From AP-15 sp963814805 (GTDB lineage Bacteria > Pseudomonadota > Alphaproteobacteria > ATCC43930 > CGMCC-115725): a stretch of DNA of 64,000 nt. The translations under genes and the position numbers were made by a program. Position 1 is the stretch's first letter; the number at the start of each line of letters is the position of its first letter. Where the stretch lies: NCBI GenBank assembly GCA_963814805.1, contig CAWFER010000033.1, forward strand, positions 372,001 to 436,000. Direction: 5' to 3'. The notes under the pieces are model-generated. The model saw only the letters and a program-made list of their open reading frames with translations. It was not told where the DNA came from and searched no databases. This document shows positions 28,252-37,824 of this stretch, piece after piece.

Positions 28252-29856
28252 CTACTCGACCGTGACGTGGGTGAAATCCTGGTACCAGCTCTGCGCCGGC
28301 ACGAAGCCCTTTACCTTTGGCGACAAGGCGCGCGGGTTGAGGTCGTGGACCACGAACAGCCACGGCGCATCGTCGACGATCCGGCCATGCGCCTCGGCCA
28401 ACAGCTTGGTCTGCTGCGCCGGGTCAAAGCTGTCTTGCGCCTGGGTCAGCAACGCATCGACCTTCGGGTCATAGAAATGACCCCAGTTGATGCCGTTCGG
28501 CGACCAGCTGGCCTTGCTGAAATAGCGGAACATCGAGCCTGGATCGGAAAATCCGAGGCTGTTGTTCAAGGCGTCGTCGCCGTGCCCGGCGGGGGAGTCG
28601 GGCGCATTGCGCTTGGCCACCAGCATCGTGCCCCATTCGACCACGTCGAAATGCAGATCGAAGCCGATCGGCTTAACCTGCTGCTGGATGATCTCGTTCA
28701 TCGGCTCCGGCAGCATTTGGCCCGAGCCGGCGGTCGAGATCATGATCTTCGCCTCGACCGGATGATCGGGGCCGTAGCCGGCCTCCTTCAGCAGCGCCTT
28801 CGCCTTTGCCGGATCGTAGCCGTAGCGCAGCTCCGGCGTGCCGAAATACGGGTTGCCCGGCGGATAGAGGCCGTAGGCTGGCTTGGCTGTGCCGTTGAGG
28901 AACTTGACGATGGCGTCGCGGTCGATCGCGTAATTCAATGCCTGGCGCACGCGGATATCTTTGAATGGCGAACCGTCGGTCACCTTGAACATGTACGGCC
29001 AGACATGCGGATAGGGCCACAGGCTGATCTGAAATCCGGCCGCCTTCAAGGACGGGATCGCATCGGGCGGCGGCACCTCGATCCAATCAACCTCGCCCGA
29101 GCGCAATGCCGCAAGCCGGGTCGTCGCCTCCGGCATCGGGATCAGGATCATCTTTTCGAGCTTCGGGATCCGGGTCTTGTCCCAGTAATTGGCGTTGCGC
29201 GTCAGCTCGGCGAACTGGCCGGGGACGACCTTGGTGATCTGGAACGGCCCGGTGCCGGCTGGATGCTTGGCGAACTCGGTCCAGCTTTTGCCGGACTTCT
29301 CCCATGCGGTCGGGCTGACGATCAGAATGTTGGGGACCAGATAGGGGAAGAAGCTGAACGGATATTTGGTGTAGATTGCAACCGTGTGGTCGTCGATCTT
29401 TTGCCAGTGACCGAGCATATTGACGAACGAGCGCACGATCGCCGAGCCGGCCGGGTCGAATTGCGGCGACTTTTCGTCATAGAGCCGTTGCAGGTTCCAG
29501 ACGATGGCGTCGGCGGTGACCGGGGCGCCGTCGGTGAACTTGACACCCTGGCGCAAGGTGAAGATCCAGCGGGTATGGTCGGCGGGATCGATCTTCCATG
29601 CGGTCGCCAGCCCCGGCGTCAGCCCGGCAATCTGATTGGGGTGGGTGAAATCCCAGTTGATCAGCCCGTCGAACGCGGTGAAGCCGAGAAACCGATAACC
29701 CTCGCCGCCATTGTCGGGGATGCCGCTGGTGGTCGGGATGTCGGCCGCGGTCATCGCAATGCGAAGGGTCTGCGCCAAGGCCGGGATGCCTGCCGCGAGG
29801 CTGAGCAGCAAGGCGGCGGCGATGATCCTCGGCAGTGTCGTTCTGGTCACCAGCAC
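28252..29856 (-). CDS. Peptide/nickel-type ABC transporter substrate-binding protein
   Basis: 534-residue SBP family 5 protein with a signal peptide (IIAAALLLSLAAGIPALAQ, cleavage after ALA), so periplasmic. Family landmarks: PGLATAWKIDPADHTRWIFT-LRQGVKFTDGAPVTADAIVW, GTGPFQITKVVPGQFAELTR-N, DIRVRQALNYAIDRDAIV and GYDPAKAKALLKEAGY. First gene of the importer operon (binding protein, two permeases, two ATPases). The operon is divergent from an amidase gene pair, with 173 bases between, so the ligand may be an amide or peptide-like compound then cleaved by the amidase (inference). Frame intact. Confidence 0.94.
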   Translation of the reverse strand: MLVTRTTLPRIIAAALLLSLAAGIPALAQTLRIAMTAADIPTTSGIPDNGGEGYRFLGFTAFDGLINWDFTHPNQIAGLTPGLATAWKIDPADHTRWIFTLRQGVKFTDGAPVTADAIVWNLQRLYDEKSPQFDPAGSAIVRSFVNMLGHWQKIDDHTVAIYTKYPFSFFPYLVPNILIVSPTAWEKSGKSWTEFAKHPAGTGPFQITKVVPGQFAELTRNANYWDKTRIPKLEKMILIPMPEATTRLAALRSGEVDWIEVPPPDAIPSLKAAGFQISLWPYPHVWPYMFKVTDGSPFKDIRVRQALNYAIDRDAIVKFLNGTAKPAYGLYPPGNPYFGTPELRYGYDPAKAKALLKEAGYGPDHPVEAKIMISTAGSGQMLPEPMNEIIQQQVKPIGFDLHFDVVEWGTMLVAKRNAPDSPAGHGDDALNNSLGFSDPGSMFRYFSKASWSPNGINWGHFYDPKVDALLTQAQDSFDPAQQTKLLAEAHGRIVDDAPWLFVVHDLNPRALSPKVKGFVPAQSWYQDFTHVTVE

Positions 29857-30029
29857 ACCTCGGTTATCGCGCCTGGCGGCGGCGCAGAGCGGGCTTGAGG
29901 CTCTTCCGCCGCGTCGGGCATCCCGCTATCCTGCAACCTCCATGCCGAGGCCGGCGCTGGCCCAAATCTTGCCGGGCTGTTGCGGCGGCGCGTCGCAGCC
30001 GCATTGGCGCCCGCACAGGAGAATTCACC

Positions 30030-30227
30030 ATGCCATCGGACATCTCGGATGAGGCTCTCGAGTTTCTGCTGACCCGCGCCGGGCTCCGCCTTACCGACGC
30101 GCAAAAGGCTGACCTGAAAGGCGTTTATGCCGGCATCGCAACGATGGCGGCGCGGGTGCGCCAGCCGCGCGGGTATATGGCCGAGCCGGCTTTGACCTAC
30201 GGCTTCGCCGAGGAGGACCTGACGTGA
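30030..30227 (+). CDS. AtzG-like small subunit (DUF4089)
   Basis: 65-residue protein of the DUF4089/AtzG-like family. In the cyanuric acid pathway AtzG is the GatC-like partner that stabilises the amidase AtzE. Helical text ISDEALEFLLTRAGLRLTDA then AARVRQPRGYMAEPALTYGF is typical. RBS AGGAGA before ATG 30030. The stop overlaps the GTG start of the amidase by four bases (GTGA), consistent with stoichiometric complex formation. Confidence 0.84.
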   Translation: MPSDISDEALEFLLTRAGLRLTDAQKADLKGVYAGIATMAARVRQPRGYMAEPALTYGFAEEDLT

Positions 30228-31621
30228 GCGCCGACATCCCGACCATCGCCGAGGCGGCGCGGCTGATCGCGGCGAAGCGCCTGTCGCCGGTCGAATTGAC
30301 CCGCGCCTGCCTCGACCGCGTCCACGCTTTGGACAACCAGCTGCACGCTTTCATTCATCTGACCGAAGAGCGGGCACTGACCGAGGCGCGCGCCGCCGAG
30401 CGGGCGATCATGGCCGACGGCGCGAAGGGGCCGTTGCACGGCATCCCGATCGGCCTCAAGGACATCGTCGACACCAAGGGCATCCCGACCACCTGCCAAT
30501 CGAAGATCCTGGCCGGCAACATCCCCAATGCGGACGCCGCCTGCGCCGAACGGCTCGCCGCGGCCGGCACCATCCTGATCGGCAAGACCACGACCCATGA
30601 ATTCGCCGATGGCGGCCCGTCGTTCGATCTGCCGGCGCCGCCGGCGCGCAACCCATGGAACCCCGACCATTTCACCGCCGGCAGCAGCAGCGGCGCCGGC
30701 GCCGGGATCGCCGCCGGAATGATCCTCGGCGGCATCGGCACCGACACCGGCGGCTCGATCCGCGGCCCGGCGGCGTTGTGCGGCATCGCCGGCATCAAGC
30801 CGACCTATGGCCTCGTCAGCCGCGCCGGCGTCGCCCCCGCGGCCTTCAGCTTGGACCATATCGGGCCGATGGCCTGGACCGCGGAGGATTGCGCGCTGAT
30901 GCTTCAGGCCTTGGCCGGGCACGACCCGCGCGACCCGGCCAGCGCCAAGCGTTCGGTGCCCGACTATGCCGCTGCGCTCGGAACCGGCATCAAGGGGCTA
31001 AAGATCGGGGTGATCCGCCATTTCCACGAGAGTGATTACCAGGTCAGCGCCGGCGCCAGGCGCGGCATCGACGACGCCACGGCGATGTTCCGCGAGCTCG
31101 GCGCCGAGATCCGCGAAGTGCAGTTGTCGCCATTGCAGGATTGGATGGCCTGCGGCTCGTTGATCTCGATCGTCGAGCGGGCGGCCGCCTATGAGGAATG
31201 GTCGCGCACCAGGCTCGGCGATTTCGGCGAGCGGGTGCGCAGCCGGCTGATGCTGGGCGCCCTGGTGTCCGGCGTCGATTATCTCCAGGCGGTGCGGCGG
31301 CGGCGCGAGTTGCGGGCCGAATTGCAGCGGGCGATGAGGGGGCTCGACGCAGTGCTGACCGCGGCACAGCCCTCCGAGGCGCCAAAGATCGACGCCTTGC
31401 CGAAATGGGACGTGTTCGAGTTGCCGAGTTTCACGATGCCGTTCAACGTCGCCGGTTATCCGGCGATCTCGGTGTGCTCGGGCTATGGCGCCGGCGGCTT
31501 GCCGGTGGCAATCCAGCTGGTCGGCAAGCCGTTCCAGGAGGCGCTCGTCCTGCGCCTTGCCGACGCCTTCGAAAAGGCGACGGACTTCCGCAACAAGCGG
31601 CCGGCGCTGGTCGGGGTTTAA
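30224..31621 (+). CDS. Amidase-signature hydrolase, AtzE-like
   Basis: 465-residue amidase-signature enzyme. Catalytic triad visible: Lys79 (GIPIGLKDIVDTKG), cis-Ser in the GSSSGAGAG stretch at 153-161 and nucleophile Ser178 (GTDTGGSIRGPAALCGI). GTG start at 30224 is dictated by the overlap with the AtzG-like gene. The AtzG pairing points to AtzE-type amidohydrolases (1-carboxybiuret) or a relative acting on other small amides. Divergent from the peptide-type importer. Frame intact. The specific substrate cannot be read from sequence. Confidence 0.9.
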   Translation: MSADIPTIAEAARLIAAKRLSPVELTRACLDRVHALDNQLHAFIHLTEERALTEARAAERAIMADGAKGPLHGIPIGLKDIVDTKGIPTTCQSKILAGNIPNADAACAERLAAAGTILIGKTTTHEFADGGPSFDLPAPPARNPWNPDHFTAGSSSGAGAGIAAGMILGGIGTDTGGSIRGPAALCGIAGIKPTYGLVSRAGVAPAAFSLDHIGPMAWTAEDCALMLQALAGHDPRDPASAKRSVPDYAAALGTGIKGLKIGVIRHFHESDYQVSAGARRGIDDATAMFRELGAEIREVQLSPLQDWMACGSLISIVERAAAYEEWSRTRLGDFGERVRSRLMLGALVSGVDYLQAVRRRRELRAELQRAMRGLDAVLTAAQPSEAPKIDALPKWDVFELPSFTMPFNVAGYPAISVCSGYGAGGLPVAIQLVGKPFQEALVLRLADAFEKATDFRNKRPALVGV

Positions 31622-31733
31622 ATCGGAGCTCCCGATGCCATCCAATCTGCTGAACTCGCCTAGATTAACGGCTATCATCGTCGCGTTTGGGTGAGGCGTT
31701 CTGATCCTCGACCCGCTAAACGGGAGATCCGCC

Positions 31734-32903
31734 GTGGAGAAGAGGTTCGGCGTGGTGTCCGCGGACGGGCATTGCCGCCTGATGCACCTGCCCTTCGATC
31801 TGTGGACCAAGCGTCTGCCGCGAAAGCTCCAGGATGATGCGCCGCGGGTGGTGCAGGGGGCGGACGGCATCCGACGGTGGGTCGTGGAGGGACGCCCGTG
31901 GAGCGGGGTCGGCTGGGCCGGCGTCGGTCGCGGGCCGGTCAACTGCTATACCCGGGCGGGGCTGGCGGAGGAGCCCGAGCCGGGCATTTTCCGCGCCGCA
32001 AACGCGCGCTATCGCTGCGAAGACATGGACCGGGACGGGGTCGACGCCGAACTCGTCAACGGCCCCTATGAGCAGATATCGGCGATCAAGAATCCGCGTC
32101 TGCGCGCCGCCTGCGTGCGCGTGGTAAACGACTGGGCTCGCGAATTGTACGACGAGTCAAACGGCCGGTTCATCATGCTGCTCCCCCTGCCCTGCCAATC
32201 GCCCGAGGAGACGGTCACCGAACTGATCCGGGTAGCGGAATTCGGCCTGCCGACCGGGGTCATCTTCGACTGGGCGAACGCTCCCGAACCAGTGCTGCAC
32301 CAGATGTGGGAGCCGGTCTGGGCGGCAGCGGCGGAGACCGGTCTGCCGGTCAACCTGCACGCCAACCCGAGCGGCGGGTCGCGCCAGATCGGCGTCGGCG
32401 TCGCCGGCCTCGAGCCGCGCAACCAATCGTTGATGAGGGTCGCCAATTTCCCAATGGGGGCGATGGCCGAGCTGATGAGCGCGGTGGTCTTTTCGGGAAT
32501 TTGCGATCGCCATCCCGGCATCCGCTTTGTGCTCGAAGAGGCGGGCGTCGGGTGGGTCCCGTTCCTGTTCTGGCGGTTTGATCGCGAATGGGATTTCGGC
32601 GGGCCGACCCGCGTCTTTCAGCCGGACATTCCGCTGTCCGCAATGCCGAGCGAGTTCGTCAAGCGCCAGGTGTTCTTCACTTTCGAGGTCGAGGAAGAAG
32701 GCGGCTTTCGGCGGGCGCCCGAGATCGGCCTCGATAATTTCCTGTGGGCCAGCGACTTTCCGGGACTCGACAGCCCCTGGCCGCATTCGAAGGCGATGGG
32801 ACATGCCCCGGCCGAGGCAGCGCTTGGCAAGGAGGCGCTCGATCGGCTGGTCTTCGACAACGCGGTGAGGCTGTACAAGATCCCGGTCGGCCTGCCGCAG
32901 TAG
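31734..32903 (+). CDS. Amidohydrolase family 2 (ACMSD-like) protein
   Basis: 389 residues, intact. GTG start at 31734 with GGGAGA six bases upstream. Motifs: VVSADGHCRL (metal site replacing HxH, with Asp and His), EDMDRDGVDAELVNGPYEQI, VNLHANPSGG (metal His), DRHPGIRFVLEEAGVGWVPF and LWASDFPGLDSPWPHSKAMG (metal Asp). Same family and overall layout as the product at 15693-16833. Related enzymes include decarboxylases and hydrolases in aromatic catabolism. The stop touches the start of the following lyase gene (TAGGATG), so the two are probably co-translated. Confidence 0.88.
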   Translation: MEKRFGVVSADGHCRLMHLPFDLWTKRLPRKLQDDAPRVVQGADGIRRWVVEGRPWSGVGWAGVGRGPVNCYTRAGLAEEPEPGIFRAANARYRCEDMDRDGVDAELVNGPYEQISAIKNPRLRAACVRVVNDWARELYDESNGRFIMLLPLPCQSPEETVTELIRVAEFGLPTGVIFDWANAPEPVLHQMWEPVWAAAAETGLPVNLHANPSGGSRQIGVGVAGLEPRNQSLMRVANFPMGAMAELMSAVVFSGICDRHPGIRFVLEEAGVGWVPFLFWRFDREWDFGGPTRVFQPDIPLSAMPSEFVKRQVFFTFEVEEEGGFRRAPEIGLDNFLWASDFPGLDSPWPHSKAMGHAPAEAALGKEALDRLVFDNAVRLYKIPVGLPQ

Positions 32904-32904
32904 G

Positions 32905-34284
32905 ATGGCAATGGGCATGCTCAATTCGGCGCTGTTCGGCGACATGTTCGGCGCCGCAGCAATGCGCGGGGTGTTCAGCGATCTAGCGTTTCTCGCCCGC
33001 TGCGCCGAGGTCGAGGCCGCCCTCGCCCGCGCTCAGGCGCGGCTCGGGATCGTTCCGGCCGAGGCGGCCGCGGCGATCACCAAGGCAGCGAATTCGGCCT
33101 GCGAACACCCCGAGGCGTTCGACCTCGCCCGCCTCAAGCGCGAGACCGAGACTGTCGGCTATCCGATCCTGCCGCTGGTGCGCCAGCTCGCCGAGCACGC
33201 TGGGGAGGCCGGGCGCTGGCTCCACTGGGGGGCAACCACCCAGGACATCATGGATACCGCCGCCGTATTGCAGATCCGCTCCGGCCTCGACCTGATCGAA
33301 GCCGACCTCAGCGCCGCGCGCGGCCACCTCGCCGACCTCGCCCGGCGCCATCGCGACACGCCGATGGCCGGCCGCACCCACCTGCAGCATGCGCTGCCGA
33401 TCACCTTCGGCTACAAGGCCGCGGTCTGGCTATCGGCGCTCGATCGCCACGCGATGCGCCTCGGCGAGCTGCGCCCGCGGGTGCTGTTGGCTCAGTTCGG
33501 CGGCGCCGCCGGCACTCTCGCCTCGCTGGGGCAGGGCCAGGACGCGGTCCGCAGCCGCAGCGAGCTCGCCCGCGAGCTTAGCCTCGCCGATCCCCCGATC
33601 ACCTGGCATGTCGCCCGCGACGGCATTGCCGAAACCGTGCAATTTCTAGCCTTGCTCGGCGCCAGCCTGGCCAAGATCGCGCTCGATGTAATGCTGATGT
33701 CGGCGACCGAATTCGGCGAGGCGGCCGAGCCGTTCGTCACCGGTCGCGGCTCCAGTTCGACGATGCCGCAAAAGCGCAACCCGATCTCGTGCGAGCTGAT
33801 CCTCGCCGCCGCCAAGGTGTTGCGCCAGCACGCGGGTCTCGCGCTCGACGCCATGGTCGCCGATTTCGAGCGCGCCACCGGCCCCTGGCATGTCGAGTGG
33901 GTGGCCGTGCCCGAGGCCTTCAGCTACGCCGCTGGCGCCCTCCATCAGTCGCGGTTTCTGCTAGGCGGGCTGATCGTCGACCCGACCCGGATGGCGCGCA
34001 ATCTCGGCATGACCCATGGCTTGATCGTCGCCGAGGCGGTGATGATGGGCCTCGCCCCGCATACTGGCCGCAACGAGGCGCACGACCTAGTCTACGACGC
34101 CTGCCGGCAGGCGATCGAAGCCGACCGGCCGCTCCTCGACGTACTGCTTGAAACCCCTGCCGTCGCCGGCCCGCTTGGCCCGGACCGGCTGCGCGCGCTG
34201 ACCGACCCCGCCAACTATCTCGGCGCTGCGCCGGCCATGGTCGACCACCTGCTCGAAGAACGCGGGGGCGGAACCCGGTCGTAG
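32905..34284 (+). CDS. Fumarase/aspartase-superfamily lyase (PcaB/PurB-like)
   Basis: 459-residue class-II fumarase/aspartase superfamily member, all-helical tetrameric enzymes that perform anti-elimination or cycloisomerisation. Signature loop GSSSTMPQKRNP at residues 282-293 carries the catalytic Ser; HWGATTQDIMDTA is the second conserved region and GRTHLQHALPITFGYK the first. The early residues (GDMFGAAAMRGVFSDLAFLA) resemble 3-carboxymuconate cycloisomerase-type members more than true adenylosuccinate lyases. The context with an ACMSD-like amidohydrolase favours a catabolic role (inference). Start ATG 32905, with ATG 32911 also possible. Confidence 0.88.
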   Translation: MAMGMLNSALFGDMFGAAAMRGVFSDLAFLARCAEVEAALARAQARLGIVPAEAAAAITKAANSACEHPEAFDLARLKRETETVGYPILPLVRQLAEHAGEAGRWLHWGATTQDIMDTAAVLQIRSGLDLIEADLSAARGHLADLARRHRDTPMAGRTHLQHALPITFGYKAAVWLSALDRHAMRLGELRPRVLLAQFGGAAGTLASLGQGQDAVRSRSELARELSLADPPITWHVARDGIAETVQFLALLGASLAKIALDVMLMSATEFGEAAEPFVTGRGSSSTMPQKRNPISCELILAAAKVLRQHAGLALDAMVADFERATGPWHVEWVAVPEAFSYAAGALHQSRFLLGGLIVDPTRMARNLGMTHGLIVAEAVMMGLAPHTGRNEAHDLVYDACRQAIEADRPLLDVLLETPAVAGPLGPDRLRALTDPANYLGAAPAMVDHLLEERGGGTRS

Positions 34285-34490
34285 CCAAGCCGGCAGCTCC
34301 AGCCGTCATGCGAATGCGCCCGGTTGGCGAGCCGCCCGACGCAAGCCGCCTGGCAAAGCCGGGTGGCGCTGCCAGGGCCGCTGCACTAAGTATCCCAGTG
34401 GGAAACGAGCGACCCCCGCGGGGTGGCGGGGCTCGTATCGCTGGCCGCCCTCTGCCCGGAGAGGGATTTCATAGCGATCGGATCGTGTCG

Positions 34491-35423
34491 ATGGATGTTG
34501 CCGCCGCCGCCAATCTCCCCGTCTCGGTCGACGATACGCTCGCCATGCTCGGCAGCGCCGACTATATCGCCGACCGCAGCCTGGCGACGGCGGTTCACCT
34601 GGCGTTGCATTTGAAGCGGCCGTTGTTTCTCGAAGGCGAGGCCGGGGTCGGCAAGACCGAAGTCGCCAAGGTGCTGTCGAGCGCGCTGCGGCGCCGGCTG
34701 ATCCGGCTGCAATGCTATGAGGGCCTCAACGTCGCCTCGGCGGTCTACGAGTGGGATTATGCGCGGCAGATGATCGAGATCCGCCTCGCCGAGGCGGCCG
34801 ACGAGGACCGCGGCGAGATCGAAAGCACGATTTTTTCCGATCGGTTTCTGATCAAGCGACCGCTGCTGCAGGCGCTGGAGCCGGATCTCGCGGGCGCCCC
34901 GGTATTGCTGATCGACGAACTCGACCGCACCGACGAGCCGTTCGAGGCCTATCTGCTGGAATTGCTGTCCGATTTTCAGGTGACGATCCCGGAGATCGGC
35001 ACGGTTCACGCCGCCGAGCCGCCGATCGTGATCATCACCTCGAACCGCACCCGCGAGATCCACGACGCCTTAAAGCGGCGCTGCTTTTATTACTGGGTCG
35101 ATTACCCGAATGCGGCGCGCGAACTCGAAATTTTGAAGCGCAAGGCCCCTGGCGCCAGCCAGCATCTGTCGCGCGAAATCGTCGGTTTTGTCCAGCGGCT
35201 GCGCGGAATGGATCTCTTCAAATTGCCCGGCATCGCCGAGACCATCGACTGGACCGAGGCGCTGATGCAACTGGACGTGCTGGAGCTCAGCCCGCAGGCG
35301 ATCAACGACACCCTGGGTGTGCTGCTCAAATACCAGGACGACATCGCCCGCCTGCGAGGCAGCGAAGCCGCCCGCCTGCTCGACCAGGTCAAGGCCGAAG
35401 CCGCCGCCACTAGGACGGTGTAA
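34491..35423 (+). CDS. coxD: MoxR-type AAA+ ATPase, CoxD-like
   Basis: 310 residues, Walker A GEAGVGKT at 49-56, Walker B VLLIDELDRTDEPFEAYLLE, sensor-1 PIVIITSNRTREIHDALKRR. MoxR ATPases of the CoxD type work with a VWA protein to insert or activate the CuSMoO2 or related molybdenum centre of CODH-like hydroxylases. An ORF extends to 34308, but the first 61 residues lack similarity, so ATG 34491 is preferred. Directly followed by coxE and then the XdhC genes, the classic accessory order. Frame intact. Confidence 0.88.
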   Translation: MDVAAAANLPVSVDDTLAMLGSADYIADRSLATAVHLALHLKRPLFLEGEAGVGKTEVAKVLSSALRRRLIRLQCYEGLNVASAVYEWDYARQMIEIRLAEAADEDRGEIESTIFSDRFLIKRPLLQALEPDLAGAPVLLIDELDRTDEPFEAYLLELLSDFQVTIPEIGTVHAAEPPIVIITSNRTREIHDALKRRCFYYWVDYPNAARELEILKRKAPGASQHLSREIVGFVQRLRGMDLFKLPGIAETIDWTEALMQLDVLELSPQAINDTLGVLLKYQDDIARLRGSEAARLLDQVKAEAAATRTV

Positions 35424-35442
35424 CAGCATGCGCCACACTAAA

Positions 35443-35524
35443 GTCATGACCGGGTTTGGTCTGGTCATCCACGGGCCGGCGACGGTTGCCGAACGTGGAT
35501 GGCCGGACCAAGTCCGGCCATGAC
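35443..35524. repeat. Intergenic imperfect inverted repeat (REP-like)
   Basis: Two 31-base arms, 35443-35473 and 35494-35524, are complementary at about 25 of 31 positions around a 20-base centre. Each arm carries a variant of GGCCATCCACG / CGTGGATGGCC. The element lies between coxD and coxE and would form a long hairpin in the mRNA. This kind of sequence is common between genes in alphaproteobacteria. The tandem GGCCATGAC unit directly after the right arm extends it. Confidence 0.7.
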
Positions 35525-35555
35525 GGCCATGACGGCCAGCATACACGGAGCGCCG

Positions 35556-36796
35556 ATGGCTCCGGCCACCATGGCGCCGACACCCAAATCCGGCGGCTCG
35601 CTGCTCGCCAATCTGATGCATTTCGCACGTACCCTGCGCGCGGCGGGGCTGCCGGTGGGTCCGGGCAAGGTCATCGATGCGGTCGATGCGGTGCGGGCGG
35701 TCGGGATCACCGATCGGCGCGATTTTTACTGGACGTTGCACGCGGTCTTCGTCAACCGGCCGGACCAGCGGCTGATTTTCGACCAGGCCTTTCACATCTT
35801 CTGGCGCAACCCCGATCTCCTCAAAAAGATGATGGGGTTGGTGTTGCCGGAACTGCGGGTCGAGGGCGAGGAGGACCAGAGGGCCGAAATGGCGCGGCGG
35901 CTCGCCGAGGCGTTGCATCCGAACCGAGAGAAAACGTCCGGCGAACCCGAGGAGAGTGAAACCGAGATCGACGCGGTCATGACCTTTTCCGACCGCGAGC
36001 AATTGCGGACCATGGATTTCGAGAAGATGTCGCTCGACGAGCTGGCGCGCGCCAAGGCGGCGATCGCCCGGCTGCGCTTGGCCGTGCAGGATGTGCCGAC
36101 CCGCCGCTTTGCTCCGGACCGGCGTGGCGCCCGCGCCGATCTGCGGGCGACGATGCGCGCGGCCCTGCGCTCCGGCGGCCTGATCGAGCTGAAGCGCAAG
36201 AGCCCGCGCCGGCGGCCGCCGCCGCTCGTCGTGCTGTGCGACATCTCGGGCTCAATGAGCCGCTACAGCCGGGTGTTTCTGCATTTCATGCACACCGTCA
36301 CCAATGACCGCGACCGGGTCTACGATTTCGTCTTTGGCACCCGATTGACCAACATCACCCGCTATCTGCGCCATCGCGACGTCGATCTGGCGTTGGAACG
36401 GGTCGGCGAGGCGGTGGCCGACTGGTCGGGCGGGACCCGCATCGGCCACTCGATCGCCGAGTTCAACCGGCTGTGGTCGCGCCGCCTCCTGGGCCAGGGG
36501 GCGATCGTGCTGCTGATCAGCGATGGGCTCGACCGCGACGCGGGCGCGGGGCTCGCCCGCGAGATGGACCGGCTGCACCGCTCGTGCCGCCGGCTGATTT
36601 GGCTCAACCCGCTGTTGCGCTACGAGGGGTTCGAGCCAAGATCACTGGGGATGAAGGCGATGATGCCCTATGTCGACGAGTTCCGGCCGGTGCACAATCT
36701 GGAAAGCCTCGAAGCGCTGATCGCGGTGCTGAGCGCACCGATCGCACGGCGCGGCGCGGCCAGCGCGGCTGGGCAGCACAATGGAGAGAGGGCGGC

Positions 36797-36800
<4 letters not shown>
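35556..36800 (+). CDS. coxE: VWA-domain protein, CoxE-like
   Basis: 414 residues. C-terminal von Willebrand A domain with intact MIDAS motif DISGSMS (Asp229, Ser231, Ser233) in PPLVVLCDISGSMSRYSRVF; N-terminal helical region HFARTLRAAGLPVGPGKVID typical of CoxE. Partners with the MoxR ATPase in molybdenum-hydroxylase maturation. Start chosen at ATG 35556, with GGAG five bases upstream; earlier in-frame ATGs (35499, 35520) lie inside the inverted repeat. Stop overlaps the XdhC start (ATGA). Frame intact. Confidence 0.9.
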
Positions 36801-37113
<313 letters not shown>

Positions 37114-37117
<4 letters not shown>

Positions 37118-37824
37118 AGGGGCGCATCCTCGACCGCGTGGTCGCGGCCGGGCGCGAGCATCGCACGGTGGCGCTGGCCACCGACATTATCACCGGCCGG
37201 CAATTGCTACTCGACGGCGCGGCGGCGGATGGCGATCTGGCGCTCGACGAGGCGGCGCTCGGCGCCGTGCACGAGGCGTTGCGCACCGACCGCAACCGCA
37301 GCATTGAGACCCCGGCCGGGCGCGTCTTCGTCGAGGTGTTCAGCCCGCCGCGGCGCTGCTTTGTCATCGGCGCCGTGCACATAGCCCAACCGCTGGTGCA
37401 GATGCTGCGCTTGGCCGATTACGCGGTGATGGTGATCGACCCGCGCCAGTCTTTTGCGACCGAGGCGCGTTTCCCCGGGGTCGAGCTTACCCAGGAGTGG
37501 CCCGACGAGGCGCTCGAACGGCTGCGGCTCGACCGCGCCTCGGCGGTGGTGACCCTGACCCACGACCCAAAGATCGACGACCCGGCCTTGATCGTGGCGT
37601 TGCGCTCGGAATGCTTCTACATCGGCGCGCTCGGCTCGCGACGCACCCATGCCGCACGCTGCGCGCGGCTGAAGGAGCAGGGTTTTGCCGAGAATGACAT
37701 CGCCCGCATTCACGCCCCGGTCGGCTTGCCGATCGGCGGGATATCGCCGGCGGAGGTAGCGGTGTCGATCGTCGCCGAGATGGTCCAGGTCCTGCGCCGC
37801 GGCGAGGGCGCTGCGGCGATATGA
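37114..37824 (+). CDS. XdhC family protein with Rossmann domain
   Basis: 236 residues. C-terminal XdhC Rossmann domain: CFVIGAVHIAQPLVQMLRLA (nucleotide-binding loop with Gly-Ala-Val-His), VMVIDPRQSFATEARFPGVE, AVVTLTHDPKIDDPALIVAL, YIGALGSRRTHAARCARLKE and RIHAPVGLPIGGISPAEVAV. These are all standard for CoxF/XdhC. Helps load the molybdenum cofactor into a molybdenum hydroxylase. Coupled at both ends by ATGA overlaps. Frame intact. Confidence 0.92.

Noticed and set aside
28117..29898. Plus-strand open frame of about 593 codons
   Set aside because: Antisense to the intact peptide-binding protein gene.
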